From CAVSBT01 sp964609465 (GTDB lineage: Bacteria; Chloroflexota; Dehalococcoidia; DSTF01; JALHUB01), in the NCBI GenBank assembly GCA_964609465.1, contig CAZSSQ010000015.1:1-24393 (forward strand): a stretch of 24,393 nt of DNA, given 5' to 3'. Position 1 is the stretch's first letter, and every line of letters begins with the position of its first letter. A program made the translations under genes and the position numbers. The notes below the pieces were generated by a model. That model did no database searches. It saw only the letters and a list, made by a program, of their open reading frames with translations, and was not told the origin of the DNA. Positions 1-7,352 of the stretch are shown one piece after another.

Positions 1-9
1 GTCAAGCCG

Positions 10-23
10 GCCTGCCGGCAGGC
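10..23. terminator. 14-base perfect palindrome downstream of the SDR gene
   Basis: GCCTGCCGGCAGGC is its own reverse complement and begins 5 bases beyond the stop codon of the minus-strand dehydrogenase. It could form a GC-rich hairpin at the 3' end of that transcript. There is no T-run after it, so calling it an intrinsic terminator is weak. It could equally be a short dispersed palindrome. Confidence 0.25.
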
Positions 24-27
24 ATGG

Positions 28-819
28 CTACATGACCGCCGTGGTGGAGCCGCCGTCCACCTGGATGGTGGTGCCAGTGATGTGTCGGGCCGGCTCCGAG
101 GCCAGGAAGACCACCAGGGCAGCGATGTCCTCCGGCTGGCCCAGATGCCCCACGGGCACACGCCGGCCCTCCTCCTCGATGACATCCTCAAGCGGCCGGC
201 CCTCGGCGGTGGCCCGGTTCTGGAGCACCTGGCGCATGCGCTCGGTGAGGGTAAGGCCGGGGCAGACGTTGTTCACCAGGATCTGCTCCGGGCCCAGCTC
301 GCGAGACAGGGTCTTGGCCAGGCCCACCACGCCGAGGCGGGCGGCGTTGGAGAGAATGAGCCCGTCCAAGGGCTGCTTCACGGCCATGGAGGTGATGTTG
401 ATGATGCGGCCGCCGCCTCGCCGCCGCAGGTGGGGGAGAGCCTCGCGCACCGTTCGCGCCACGCTGAGAAAGTTCTGCTCCAGCGCGGCCTGCCAGACCT
501 CGTCTGAGTGCGCGTCGAAGGTGCCAAGCGGCGGGCCGCCGGCGTTGTTCACTACGATGTCCAGCCCGCCGAACCGGGAGACGGTCTCCGCCACGAAGCG
601 CCGTATGTCCTCGTAGCGCGACATGTCACAGACGACGGGGAGCACCTGGCTGCCCGTGGCGCCGGCGATCTCGGCCGCCGCCGCCTCCAGACCTTCGCGG
701 CCGCGAGCGCCAATGGCCACCCGGCAGCCCTCCCGCGCCAGGGCCATAGCCACCGCCTTGCCGATGCCGCGGCTCGCCCCGCCCACCAGCGCGACCTTGC
801 CCGCCAGTCCCAGCTCCAT
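28..819 (-). CDS. SDR-family oxidoreductase (FabG-like) with altered catalytic residues
   Basis: This is a 263-residue classical-length short-chain dehydrogenase, probably cytosolic and NAD(P)-dependent. The cofactor motif GGASRGIG is at residues 13-20, the NNAG motif at 91-94 and the conserved Ser at 144 (NITS). The C-terminal DGGS motif of FabG-like enzymes is also present (VDGGS near 254-258). The normal YxxxK catalytic pair is replaced: the aligned segment reads SNAAR at 157-161, giving Ser for Tyr and Arg for Lys. The Rossmann fold is clear, but the usual proton-relay chemistry is not supported, so the substrate and even dehydrogenase activity are uncertain. The start is ATG at 819 with a GGGGGTG stretch upstream, and a possible minus-strand promoter lies at 865-892. 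It is transcribed away from the cobalamin operon and shows no obvious functional link to it. Confidence 0.85.
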   Translation of the reverse strand: MELGLAGKVALVGGASRGIGKAVAMALAREGCRVAIGARGREGLEAAAAEIAGATGSQVLPVVCDMSRYEDIRRFVAETVSRFGGLDIVVNNAGGPPLGTFDAHSDEVWQAALEQNFLSVARTVREALPHLRRRGGGRIINITSMAVKQPLDGLILSNAARLGVVGLAKTLSRELGPEQILVNNVCPGLTLTERMRQVLQNRATAEGRPLEDVIEEEGRRVPVGHLGQPEDIAALVVFLASEPARHITGTTIQVDGGSTTAVM

Positions 820-864
820 GATGCACCCCCGTCTTGCCGCTCCAGCGCGTGTATGGCTAGGCGG

Positions 865-892
865 ATCGTAGCCGGGCAGCCGCTACGGTCAA
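865..892 (-). promoter_or_regulatory. Candidate sigma-70 promoter for the SDR gene
   Basis: Read on the minus strand, TTGACC (892-887) and TACGAT (870-865) are separated by 16 bases, about 45 bases upstream of the ATG at 819. The match is fair rather than perfect. It is the best-placed candidate for the dehydrogenase gene. Confidence 0.4.
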
Positions 893-929
893 CGTCCGGC
901 ATCTGCGCGTTTATGCCCTTAGACCATTC

Positions 930-1028
930 AGGTTGCCACAGATCTTCACAGATGCAGCACAGATTCCAGATCATCCAAATCTGGTTCGCCATCAGTGCCA
1001 GTCTGTGTCAATCTGTGGCAGGCAACCT
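930..1028. repeat. Palindromic CACAGAT-type repeat element
   Basis: The outer arms AGGTTGCCACAGAT (930-943) and ATCTGTGG plus GGCAACCT (1011-1028) are inverted copies, the right one carrying a small insertion. The left half contains three CACAGAT units starting at 937, 947 and 958. The right half contains the complementary TCTGTG at 1002 and 1012. A small central hairpin is formed by CCAGAT (966-971) and ATCTGG (979-984). The element is non-coding and sits between the divergent dehydrogenase and cobalamin promoters. It looks like a REP/MITE-like palindromic element. Copy number elsewhere in the genome cannot be seen from here. Confidence 0.55.
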
Positions 1029-1105
1029 ATTCCGTTGATGGCCCGTCCCGCAGAGTCCCATGGAGCAGCCGCCAACCCCGGGCCACTCAGCGCTGCCCGT
1101 CTGCG

Positions 1106-1134
1106 TTGACACTGCCGTGTCGTGCTGCTATAGT
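1106..1134 (+). promoter_or_regulatory. Consensus sigma-70 promoter of the cobalamin operon
   Basis: TTGACA (1106-1111) and TATAGT (1129-1134) are separated by exactly 17 bases, which predicts a transcription start near 1141, about 40 bases ahead of the cobalamin riboswitch. The -10 context (GCTATAGTGCC) is identical to that of the promoter before the trp T-box at 17910-17938. Confidence 0.75.
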
Positions 1135-1177
1135 GCCACCGTCGCCCGGGCGACAACGACAACTGAATATCGCGCGT

Positions 1178-1292
1178 CGTTGTGGGGGTGCCCTTCGGGG
1201 CTCAAATGGGCAAGTCCGGTGCAAGGCCGGCGCTGTCCCGCAACTGTGTGGTCCGCCCCTCGGGCTGAGCCAGAAAACCTGCCCCCACAGCA
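1178..1292 (+). promoter_or_regulatory. Cobalamin (B12) riboswitch aptamer
   Basis: The conserved core is easily read: a GTGCCCTTCGGGGCTC hairpin followed by AAATGGGCAA, then GGTGCAAG, the B12-box-like run CGCTGTCCCGCAACTGT (about 1230-1246), and the 3' signature AGCCAGAAAACCTGCC (about 1268-1283). The terminal P1 helix is GTGGGGG near 1182-1188 with CCCCCAC at 1282-1288. This is the adenosylcobalamin-type riboswitch architecture. Downstream lie two terminator hairpins and then btuF, so ligand binding is expected to reduce expression of corrinoid uptake and salvage genes by transcription termination. Confidence 0.93.
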
Positions 1293-1343
1293 TGCCATTA
1301 GCCTTCGAGGATAAGGCGCGGGCACACCTTACGGCGTAGTCCA

Positions 1344-1371
1344 GCCCTTGCCCCAGGCAAGGGCTTTTCTT
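1344..1371 (+). terminator. Intrinsic terminator of the riboswitch expression platform
   Basis: GCCCTTGCC (1344-1352) and GGCAAGGGC (1356-1364) form a perfect 9-bp stem with a 3-base loop, followed directly by TTTTCTT. It lies about 50 bases after the aptamer and before btuF, as expected for a termination-controlling riboswitch. Confidence 0.85.
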
Positions 1372-1380
1372 CCCGAAAGG

Positions 1381-1412
1381 CCCCCGATCTTCTCAAGGCG
1401 GGGGACTTTTGT
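1381..1412 (+). terminator. Second terminator-like hairpin before btuF
   Basis: CCCCCG (1381-1386) pairs with CGGGGG (1399-1404), and an inner CTT/AAG stem is possible. TTTTGTT follows at 1407. The tandem arrangement with the hairpin at 1344-1371 would tighten the off-state of the cobalamin operon. Confidence 0.6.
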
Positions 1413-1448
1413 TGCCCGTTGTCCCGGTCGCTGGAACGGAGGTACGCG

Positions 1449-2390
1449 ATGCGACGCTTTCCCATGCTCGGGATCTTGCTGGCTCTTTCCATAGCCCTCA
1501 CGCTGGCCATGGCCGCCTGCGGCGAGGAGGAACAGCCCGCCGCCGGCCCTGGATCTGCGACCCCGGCCGCCGACTTCCCCGTCACCGTGACGCGCAGCGA
1601 CGGCCGCAACCTGACGATAGCGGAGGCGCCCCAGCGCATCGCCTCCCTGTCGCCGGCGGCGACGGAGGTGTTGTACGCCGTGGGGGCCGGGCCCCAGATC
1701 GTAGCTACCGACCTGCAATCGGACTACCCGGCCGAGGCCGGGAACACCACCAAGCTGGACGCCTTCCAGCCCAACCTGGAGGCCATTGCTGGCGTCGAAG
1801 CCGACCTGATCATAATCGCCTCCAACCAGGACGACATTGTCGAAGCTCTCGACCGCCTGGGCGAGACGGTCCTCTTCCTGGAGGTGCCGGACAACATCGA
1901 CGGCGTAACGGGGCAGGTGTGGCTCCTGGCCCGCGCCAGCGGCCACGCCGAGGAGGGCGCGCGTCTGGCTCAGGAGATGAAAGTTCGCATGAGGGCGGTC
2001 ACCGACAAACTGGAGGACGTCGAGGAGGGGCCGCGCGTCTACCACGAACTGGACAACACTTTTTTCACGGTGGCCCCCAACTCCTTCGTTGGTGACTTCT
2101 ATAACCTGCTTAAGGCCCGCAACATCGCCGAGGGCGCCCCCACGGCCTATCCCCAGTTCAGCCAGGAGGAGATCCTGGACCGCGACCCGGAGGTCATCAT
2201 CCTGGCCGACGCGGACGCCGGCGAGTCGCCGCAGACGGTGAAGGCGAGGCCCGGCTGGGGCGTCATCAGCGCTGTCAAGAACGACCGCATCTACGTCATC
2301 GACCCGGACATCGTCAGCCGGCCCAGCCCGCGCGTGGTGGACGGCCTCGAAGAACTGGCGCGCGTCCTCTACCCGGAGAAGTTCCCTTGA
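1449..2390 (+). CDS. btuF: Cobalamin ABC transporter substrate-binding lipoprotein
   Basis: This 313-residue periplasmic-binding protein of the BtuF/FecB class (PF01497-type) is predicted to capture corrinoids outside the membrane and hand them to BtuCD. The N-terminus has a signal peptide with a hydrophobic run at residues 6-22 and a lipobox ending AAC, making Cys24 the lipidated residue. A Gly/Ala/Pro/Glu-rich linker follows, and the binding domain runs from about 62 to 300 (RIASLSPAATEVLYAVGAG at 63-81 is typical). The ATG at 1449 has GGAGG at 1438-1442, six bases upstream. An in-frame start 30 bases earlier would bury the signal peptide and is rejected. It is the first gene behind the cobalamin riboswitch and its stop overlaps the next start, which supports a B12 rather than an iron-siderophore ligand. 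Confidence 0.9.
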   Translation: MRRFPMLGILLALSIALTLAMAACGEEEQPAAGPGSATPAADFPVTVTRSDGRNLTIAEAPQRIASLSPAATEVLYAVGAGPQIVATDLQSDYPAEAGNTTKLDAFQPNLEAIAGVEADLIIIASNQDDIVEALDRLGETVLFLEVPDNIDGVTGQVWLLARASGHAEEGARLAQEMKVRMRAVTDKLEDVEEGPRVYHELDNTFFTVAPNSFVGDFYNLLKARNIAEGAPTAYPQFSQEEILDRDPEVIILADADAGESPQTVKARPGWGVISAVKNDRIYVIDPDIVSRPSPRVVDGLEELARVLYPEKFP

Positions 2391-3490
2391 GACGAGCCCG
2401 CACCCTGCCCGTTCCAGGCCCCCACGCCGACGCCTTCGCCGGCGAGGAAGCCTTCACCCTGCCGGGCGTGCGGCCGCTGCGCATCTCTCTGTTGCTGGCC
2501 CTGGCGACCGTCCTGGCCGCCGTCCTCGTGGGGGCGAGCCAGGGCTCCGTGGACATCCCGTTCACTACCGTGGTGCGCATCCTGGCCTCCAAGGTGCTGG
2601 GGCTGGGAAGCGTGACCTGGCCCGAGACCTGGGAGGAGATCGTCTGGCAGATCCGCCTGCCGCGGGTGATCCTGGCCGGCCTGGTGGGGGCTACTCTGGC
2701 CTTCTCCGGGGCCGCTTACCAGGGCATCCTGCGCAACCCTCTCGCCGACCCCTACCTCATCGGGGTGGCGGCCGGCGCCGGCCTGGGGGCAACCATCGTC
2801 CTCGTTTCGCCGGTGCCCTACGCCTTCGGCACCCTGAGCCTGCTGCCGCTGGCCGCCTTCGTGGGGGCGCTGCTCGCCGTCTCCATCAGCTACGGGCTGG
2901 CTCGTAGCGGCGGCGTGGCGCCCAACGTCACCCTCATCCTGGCCGGCGTAGCCGTCTCCGCGGCGGCCACCTCTGCCATGACCTTCCTCATCATGGCTAA
3001 CCACGAGCGTGCGGTGACGGTGCTCTCGTGGCTCCTGGGGGGCTTCAACACCGCCACCTGGCAGAAGGTGGGCATGGTGCTGCCCTACAGCCTCGTGGGC
3101 GGGGCCGCTGTCCTGGCTAGCGCCCGTTTCCTCAACGTCCTCCAGCTAGATGAGGAAGAGGCGCAGCAACTGGGGGTGCCCGTCGAGCGGGTGAAGTTGC
3201 TGGTCATCGTCACCGCCTCCCTGGCGACGGCGGCGGCCGTGTCAGTGAGCGGGCTTATCGGCTTCGTGGGGCTCATCGTGCCCCACACGGTGCGCCTCCT
3301 CTGGGGGTTCGACTACCGGCGCCTGGTGCCCATGTCGATGGCGGCCGGCGCCGTCTTCCTCATACTGGCCGACCTGGCGGCCCGCTCCGTCCTTTCGCCT
3401 TCGGAAGTACCGGTCGGGGTCATCACCGCCCTCTGCGGGGCGCCTTTCTTCCTCTGGCTGCTGCGCCGCCACCAGCGCGCCGTCTTCTGA
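2387..3490 (+). CDS. btuC: Cobalamin ABC transporter permease
   Basis: This is a 367-residue FecCD/BtuC-family integral membrane permease. Typical features are RLPRVILAGLVGA followed by FSGAAYQGILRNPLADP (about 91-122), GFVGLIVPH at 292-300 and VPVGVITALCGAPFF near 341-355. Roughly ten hydrophobic segments are visible, beginning near residue 31. The start is TTG at 2387, overlapping the btuF stop in a TTGA arrangement with GGAG nine or so bases upstream, so translation is probably coupled. The first 30 residues are polar and Pro-rich and precede the first membrane segment; a later start could be argued but no better codon with a ribosome-binding site is evident. It is expected to form the membrane channel with the BtuD dimer. 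Confidence 0.9.
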   Translation: MRRARTLPVPGPHADAFAGEEAFTLPGVRPLRISLLLALATVLAAVLVGASQGSVDIPFTTVVRILASKVLGLGSVTWPETWEEIVWQIRLPRVILAGLVGATLAFSGAAYQGILRNPLADPYLIGVAAGAGLGATIVLVSPVPYAFGTLSLLPLAAFVGALLAVSISYGLARSGGVAPNVTLILAGVAVSAAATSAMTFLIMANHERAVTVLSWLLGGFNTATWQKVGMVLPYSLVGGAAVLASARFLNVLQLDEEEAQQLGVPVERVKLLVIVTASLATAAAVSVSGLIGFVGLIVPHTVRLLWGFDYRRLVPMSMAAGAVFLILADLAARSVLSPSEVPVGVITALCGAPFFLWLLRRHQRAVF

Positions 3491-3498
3491 GGAGAGCG

Positions 3499-4341
3499 AT
3501 GCTGGAGATAAGGGACCTCTGGGCTGACTACGGCGGCGCCCCCGTCCTGCGCGGGGTGAGCCTGGACGTGGCCTCCGGCGAGGTGGTGGGCCTGGTGGGC
3601 CCCAACGGCTCTGGGAAGACCACCCTCGTGCGCGCGGTCACACGGGTGATGCCGCTCCGCTCGGGCGAGGTGCGCCTCATAGGCCAAGACTGCGGGACGC
3701 TGACAAGGGCGGCGCTGGCCCGTCGAGTGGCTGTGGTCCCCCAGAGCCCGGCCCTGCCCGAAGGCTTCACCGTCCTGGAGATCGTCCTCATGGGTCGCAC
3801 CCCCCACCTGCGACTGCTACAATCCGAGGGGCCATCGGACCTGGCGGCGGCCCGCCGGGCCCTGACCCAGACGGGCGCTACCGCCCTCGCCTCTCGCTTC
3901 GCCCACCAGCTCTCGGGGGGCGAGCGGCAGCAGGTGGTTATTGCCCGCGCCCTGGCCCAGGAGGCGCCCGTGCTGCTCCTGGATGAGCCGACCTCCCACC
4001 TGGACGTGGGCCATCAGATGACCGTCATGGGCCTGGTGCGACGCCTCTGTCAGGAGCGCAGCCTGGCCGTGCTCGCCACCATCCACGACCTGACGCTGGC
4101 TGCCCTCTACTGCGACCGGCTGGTGCTCCTGGACCGGGGCGCCGTCGCCGCCGAGGGGCCGCCGGAGTCAGTGCTGCGGCCGGAGCTCATCGCCAGCGCC
4201 TACGGGGCGGACGTGACAGTGCTGCGGCACCCTGCCAGTGGCCGGCCGGTGGTGGTGCCCATGGGTGCCGCCCCGACGTCGGGGCCAGCCGGCGGCCTGC
4301 CGCCGTCGGGGGACGGCCGTACGGACGGAGGAGAGACGTGA
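3499..4341 (+). CDS. btuD: Cobalamin ABC transporter ATP-binding protein
   Basis: This is a 280-residue ABC ATPase of the iron-siderophore/B12 importer class. It contains Walker A GPNGSGKT at 34-41, the Q-loop Gln at 82, the signature LSGGE at 138-142, Walker B VLLLDE at 158-163 and the switch His at 196. All catalytic residues are present. The last 30 residues or so are a Gly/Pro-rich tail outside the ABC domain. The ATG at 3499 follows the btuC stop by 8 bases with GGAGAG just upstream. Its stop overlaps the GTG start of cobO (GTGA). Together with btuF and btuC it makes a complete importer. Confidence 0.9.
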   Translation: MLEIRDLWADYGGAPVLRGVSLDVASGEVVGLVGPNGSGKTTLVRAVTRVMPLRSGEVRLIGQDCGTLTRAALARRVAVVPQSPALPEGFTVLEIVLMGRTPHLRLLQSEGPSDLAAARRALTQTGATALASRFAHQLSGGERQQVVIARALAQEAPVLLLDEPTSHLDVGHQMTVMGLVRRLCQERSLAVLATIHDLTLAALYCDRLVLLDRGAVAAEGPPESVLRPELIASAYGADVTVLRHPASGRPVVVPMGAAPTSGPAGGLPPSGDGRTDGGET

Positions 4342-4877
4342 ACGCTGCTCCCAACGCCAAACGCAAGCCGCTGGTCGTGGTGTACACCGGCCACGGCAAG
4401 GGGAAGACCACCGCCGCCCTGGGGATCCTCTTCCGGGCCTGGGGACGAGACATGAAGGTGGCCATGCTCTCCTTCATCAAGACCAAGACCAGCAACTACG
4501 GTGAGGAGCGGGCTGGGAAGCGCCTGGGGATAGAGGTCATCCCCCTCGGCGGCGGCTACACCTGGCTCTCTCAGGACATCGAGAAGGACAAGGCCCTGGC
4601 CCGCGAGCTATGGGCAATGGCCCAGGAGAAGATAGGCTCCGGCCAGTACGACATCATCATCCTGGACGAGTTCACCTACCCCCTCAAGTACGAGTGGCTG
4701 CCCATGGACGAGGTGCTGGAGGTGCTCCGCCGCCGGCCCGACAGCCTGCACGTAGTCATCACGGGCCGCGACGCCCCCCAGGCGCTCATCGACTTCGCCG
4801 ACCTGGTCACGGAGATGCGGGAGGTGAAGCACCCCCTCCAGCGCGGTATCAAGGCCCAGCCCGGCCTCGATTTCTGA
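4338..4877 (+). CDS. cobO: Cob(I)alamin adenosyltransferase, CobO/BtuR/CobA type
   Basis: This 179-residue enzyme is predicted to transfer the 5'-deoxyadenosyl group of ATP to cob(I)alamin or cobinamide. The unusual P-loop GHGKGKTT is at 18-25, ILDEFTYPL is near 108-116, and the C-terminus has EVKHPLQRGIKAQPGLDF. These are the conserved blocks of the CobA/CobO family, distinct from PduO and EutT types. The start is GTG at 4338, overlapping btuD by four bases. Its position between the importer and the nucleotide-loop genes fits adenosylation of imported corrinoid before lower-ligand attachment. Confidence 0.92.
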   Translation: MNAAPNAKRKPLVVVYTGHGKGKTTAALGILFRAWGRDMKVAMLSFIKTKTSNYGEERAGKRLGIEVIPLGGGYTWLSQDIEKDKALARELWAMAQEKIGSGQYDIIILDEFTYPLKYEWLPMDEVLEVLRRRPDSLHVVITGRDAPQALIDFADLVTEMREVKHPLQRGIKAQPGLDF

Positions 4878-4879
4878 AC

Positions 4880-5959
4880 ATGTCGCGTCCAGCCGCCCTG
4901 GCCGCCGCCATTGCAGCCATCGGCCCGCTGGATGAAGGGGCGATGGCCCAGGCCAGGGCCCGCCAGGACCAGTTGACGAAACCCCGCGGCAGCCTGGGCC
5001 GTCTGGAGGAGCTGGCGATCTGGGCGGCGGGCGTGACCGGCCAGGCCACACCTGTGCTGCGCCGCAAGATCATCGTCACCGCGGCCGCCGACCACGGCAT
5101 CGCCCGGCGTGGGGTCAGCGCCTACCCACCGCAGGTGACGGCTCAGATGGTCCGCAACTTCCTGGCTGGCGGCGCCGCCGTGAGCGTCCTGGCGCGGTGC
5201 GTGGGCGCCCGGGTCTTGGTGGTCGATGCTGGAGCAGCGGTTGACCTGCCGCCAGCCCGGCGCCTGCTTGCGCGCCGGGCTGGGCCGGGTACGTCCGACT
5301 TCTCCCTCGGCCCCGCCATGGGCCGGGAGCAGGCCCTGTTCTGCCTGACCTCAGGGGTGAGGGCGGCGGCCGCCTGGACCCGGCGCGGCACCGGTGCCCT
5401 GGCCACGGGCGACATGGGCATCGGCAACACGACGGCAGGTGCCGCCGTCATCGCCGCCCTCACGGGCGTGCCGCCCTCCGCTGTGACCGGCCGGGGGACC
5501 GGCATCGACGACACAACATGGGGTCACAAGGTGCGTCTCATCGAGCGGGCTCTGGAGGTCAACGTTCCGGACCCTGCGGATCCCGTGGACGCGCTAGCGA
5601 AGGTAGGAGGGTTCGAGCTGGGGTTCCTGGCCGGGGCGATGCTGGGCGCGGCGTCCCGGCGCTGGCCGGTGGTGCTCGATGGCCTGGCGTCGGGGGCAAG
5701 CGCCCTGCTGGCCTGGCGCCTGGCCCCTCGGGTGCGTGACTACCTGATGGCGTCCCACCTTTCGACCGAGCCCGGCCATCGGGTGGCCCTGGAGCACCTG
5801 GGCCTGACGCCCTTGCTGGACCTGAAGATGCGCCTGGGTGAGGGCACGGGGGCTGCCCTGGGACTTTTCCTGCTGGACGCGGCCTGCCGCCTGCAACTGG
5901 AGATGGCCACCTTCGCCTCGGCCGGGGTCAGTCGGCGGCAGACACGCCGGTCCTCCTGA
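4880..5959 (+). CDS. cobT: Nicotinate-nucleotide--dimethylbenzimidazole phosphoribosyltransferase
   Basis: The 359-residue CobT activates the lower-ligand base, making alpha-ribazole phosphate from nicotinate mononucleotide and dimethylbenzimidazole or a related base. Recognisable blocks are KPRGSLGRLE at 34-43, ADHGI at 70-74, GGAAVSVLA near 98-106, GDMGIGNTT at 177-185, GRGTGID at 204-210, EPGH at 297-300 and KMRLGEGTGA near 316-325. The catalytic Glu equivalent is Glu321. The ATG at 4880 is 2 bases after the cobO stop. The same frame is open for 270 bases upstream, but that part overlaps cobO and has no CobT similarity. Residue identity alone does not reveal base specificity. Confidence 0.93.
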   Translation: MSRPAALAAAIAAIGPLDEGAMAQARARQDQLTKPRGSLGRLEELAIWAAGVTGQATPVLRRKIIVTAAADHGIARRGVSAYPPQVTAQMVRNFLAGGAAVSVLARCVGARVLVVDAGAAVDLPPARRLLARRAGPGTSDFSLGPAMGREQALFCLTSGVRAAAAWTRRGTGALATGDMGIGNTTAGAAVIAALTGVPPSAVTGRGTGIDDTTWGHKVRLIERALEVNVPDPADPVDALAKVGGFELGFLAGAMLGAASRRWPVVLDGLASGASALLAWRLAPRVRDYLMASHLSTEPGHRVALEHLGLTPLLDLKMRLGEGTGAALGLFLLDAACRLQLEMATFASAGVSRRQTRRSS

Positions 5960-5965
5960 CCTGCC

Positions 5966-6736
5966 TTGGATCTGATAGCCGCCATCCGGTTCCTGACCAT
6001 CATCCCCATCCCCTGGGGCCGCCCCGAGTCGCCGCAGGCGGTGGGGCGCTCGCAGGCCTACTTTCCGCTTGTCGGCCTTGGTCTGGGCCTGGCGCTGGTG
6101 GGGCTGGACCAGGGACTGGGGCGGGTGCTGGCGGATGCCCCTCGGGCCTGGCTCCTCGTGCTTGCCCTGGCTGTACTCACCGGCGGCATGCACCTGGACG
6201 GCCTGGCTGATAGTGCCGACGGGCTCCTGGGCGCTCAGGGCCGGACCCGCGAGAGACGCCTGGCCATCATGCACGACGCACAGGTGGGCGCTTATGGGGT
6301 GGTGGCCCTCATCGCCGTCCTGTCTCTCAAGTGGTCGGCAGTGCTTTCCCTTCCCGGCGGCGTGCGGGCCGAGGCGCTGCTCCTGACTCCCTGTCTGGGA
6401 CGGGCCACGGTTGTTGTCGGCACCATAGCCTTCCCCTATGCGCGCCCTTCTGGCCTGGGGCTGCCTCTGCACCAGGCGGCCCGCGGGTCAACCCTGGCCG
6501 TGGCTGGTGCCATTGCTCTGGGAGCGGCCGGCGCGCTGCTGGGCTGGGGCGGTCTCGTGATAGCGATAGTGGTGACGGCGACCTCTCTGGCCATCGGCGC
6601 CTGGGCGGCGCGCCGCCTCGGAGGACTAACCGGCGACGTCTACGGCGCGCTGGTGGAGATCACGGAGGTCATGACCCTCCTCTTGGTGGCTGCGGGCGGC
6701 GGCCGTGGATGGTTGCACGCCCTCCTTCTCGGCTAG
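5966..6736 (+). CDS. cobS: Adenosylcobinamide-GDP ribazoletransferase (cobalamin synthase)
   Basis: This 256-residue integral membrane enzyme joins adenosylcobinamide-GDP and alpha-ribazole (phosphate) in the last step of nucleotide-loop assembly. The CobS signature LDGLADSADG is at 77-86, MHDAQVGAYG at 102-111 and GGLTGDVYGA at 219-228. Several hydrophobic segments occupy 32-50, 60-75, 110-130, 175-215 and 235-245. The only reasonable start is TTG at 5966, six bases after cobT, giving MDLIAAIRFLTIIPIP, the usual CobS N-terminus. No clear Shine-Dalgarno sequence precedes it, so it probably depends on coupling to cobT translation. Confidence 0.92.
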   Translation: MDLIAAIRFLTIIPIPWGRPESPQAVGRSQAYFPLVGLGLGLALVGLDQGLGRVLADAPRAWLLVLALAVLTGGMHLDGLADSADGLLGAQGRTRERRLAIMHDAQVGAYGVVALIAVLSLKWSAVLSLPGGVRAEALLLTPCLGRATVVVGTIAFPYARPSGLGLPLHQAARGSTLAVAGAIALGAAGALLGWGGLVIAIVVTATSLAIGAWAARRLGGLTGDVYGALVEITEVMTLLLVAAGGGRGWLHALLLG

Positions 6737-6740
6737 AGGA

Positions 6741-7352
6741 ATGAAGCCAGTGCCCAAGGAGCTGACCCTCATCACCGGCGGTGTACGCAGCGGCAAGAGC
6801 GCTTTCGCCGTGCAGCTCGCCGAGCGCAGCGGCGGTCGCGTGCTCTTCCTGGCTACCATGGCCCCGAACGACGACGAGGACCGCCGGCGTCTCAGGCGGC
6901 ACCGAGAGGACCGGCCAACGCACTGGCAGACTGTGGAAGAGCCCCTGGCCGTGCCCGAGGCGCTCACTGGGTGGGGGCGCCACTTCGACACCGTCATCTT
7001 GGACTGCCTGACCCTCTGGGTGGCCAGGCTTATGGAAGCCGCCGGCCCGCCGGTGACAGCATCCGATACCCTCTTGTCGTCGGAGCTAGATCGCGTCGAA
7101 AAGGAGGTAGCAGGCCGAGTGGGGGACCTGCTAGCAGCCTACCGCGAGCAGCCTCCTTCCTTGATCGTCGTGACCAACGAGGTGGGGGCAGGGCTGGTGC
7201 CCGCTTATCCCTCGGGGCGCCTCTTCCGGGACCTCCTGGGCCTGGCAAACCAGCGCCTGGCCGCCCACGCCGATACCGTCTACTACCTGTTGGCCGGCCT
7301 CCCTCTGAAGGTGAAGGGACCCGGTGGCATGATGAGGTTGGAGGGCCCATGA
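6741..7352 (+). CDS. cobU: Adenosylcobinamide kinase / guanylyltransferase
   Basis: This 203-residue CobU phosphorylates adenosylcobinamide and transfers GMP to make adenosylcobinamide-GDP for CobS. The P-loop GGVRSGKS is at 13-20. The block RHREDRPTHWQTVEEP at 53-68 contains the conserved His (residue 54) that carries the GMP in the family. LDCLTLWV is at 87-94 and NEVGAG at 146-151. The ATG at 6741 is 4 bases after cobS, with GAGGA immediately before it. A GTG at 6750 has a better-spaced ribosome-binding site, so the true start may be three codons later. An ATG at 6705 would overlap cobS and is less likely. This is the last recognisable gene of the cobalamin unit. Confidence 0.93.
   Translation: MKPVPKELTLITGGVRSGKSAFAVQLAERSGGRVLFLATMAPNDDEDRRRLRRHREDRPTHWQTVEEPLAVPEALTGWGRHFDTVILDCLTLWVARLMEAAGPPVTASDTLLSSELDRVEKEVAGRVGDLLAAYREQPPSLIVVTNEVGAGLVPAYPSGRLFRDLLGLANQRLAAHADTVYYLLAGLPLKVKGPGGMMRLEGP

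Noticed and set aside
930..1028. DnaA boxes or an origin
   Set aside because: CACAGAT units do not match the TTATCCACA consensus and no dnaA, dnaN or AT-rich unwinding region is nearby.
5594..6472. A 292-codon minus-strand frame
   Set aside because: It is antisense to cobT and cobS, whose protein motifs are unmistakable on the plus strand.
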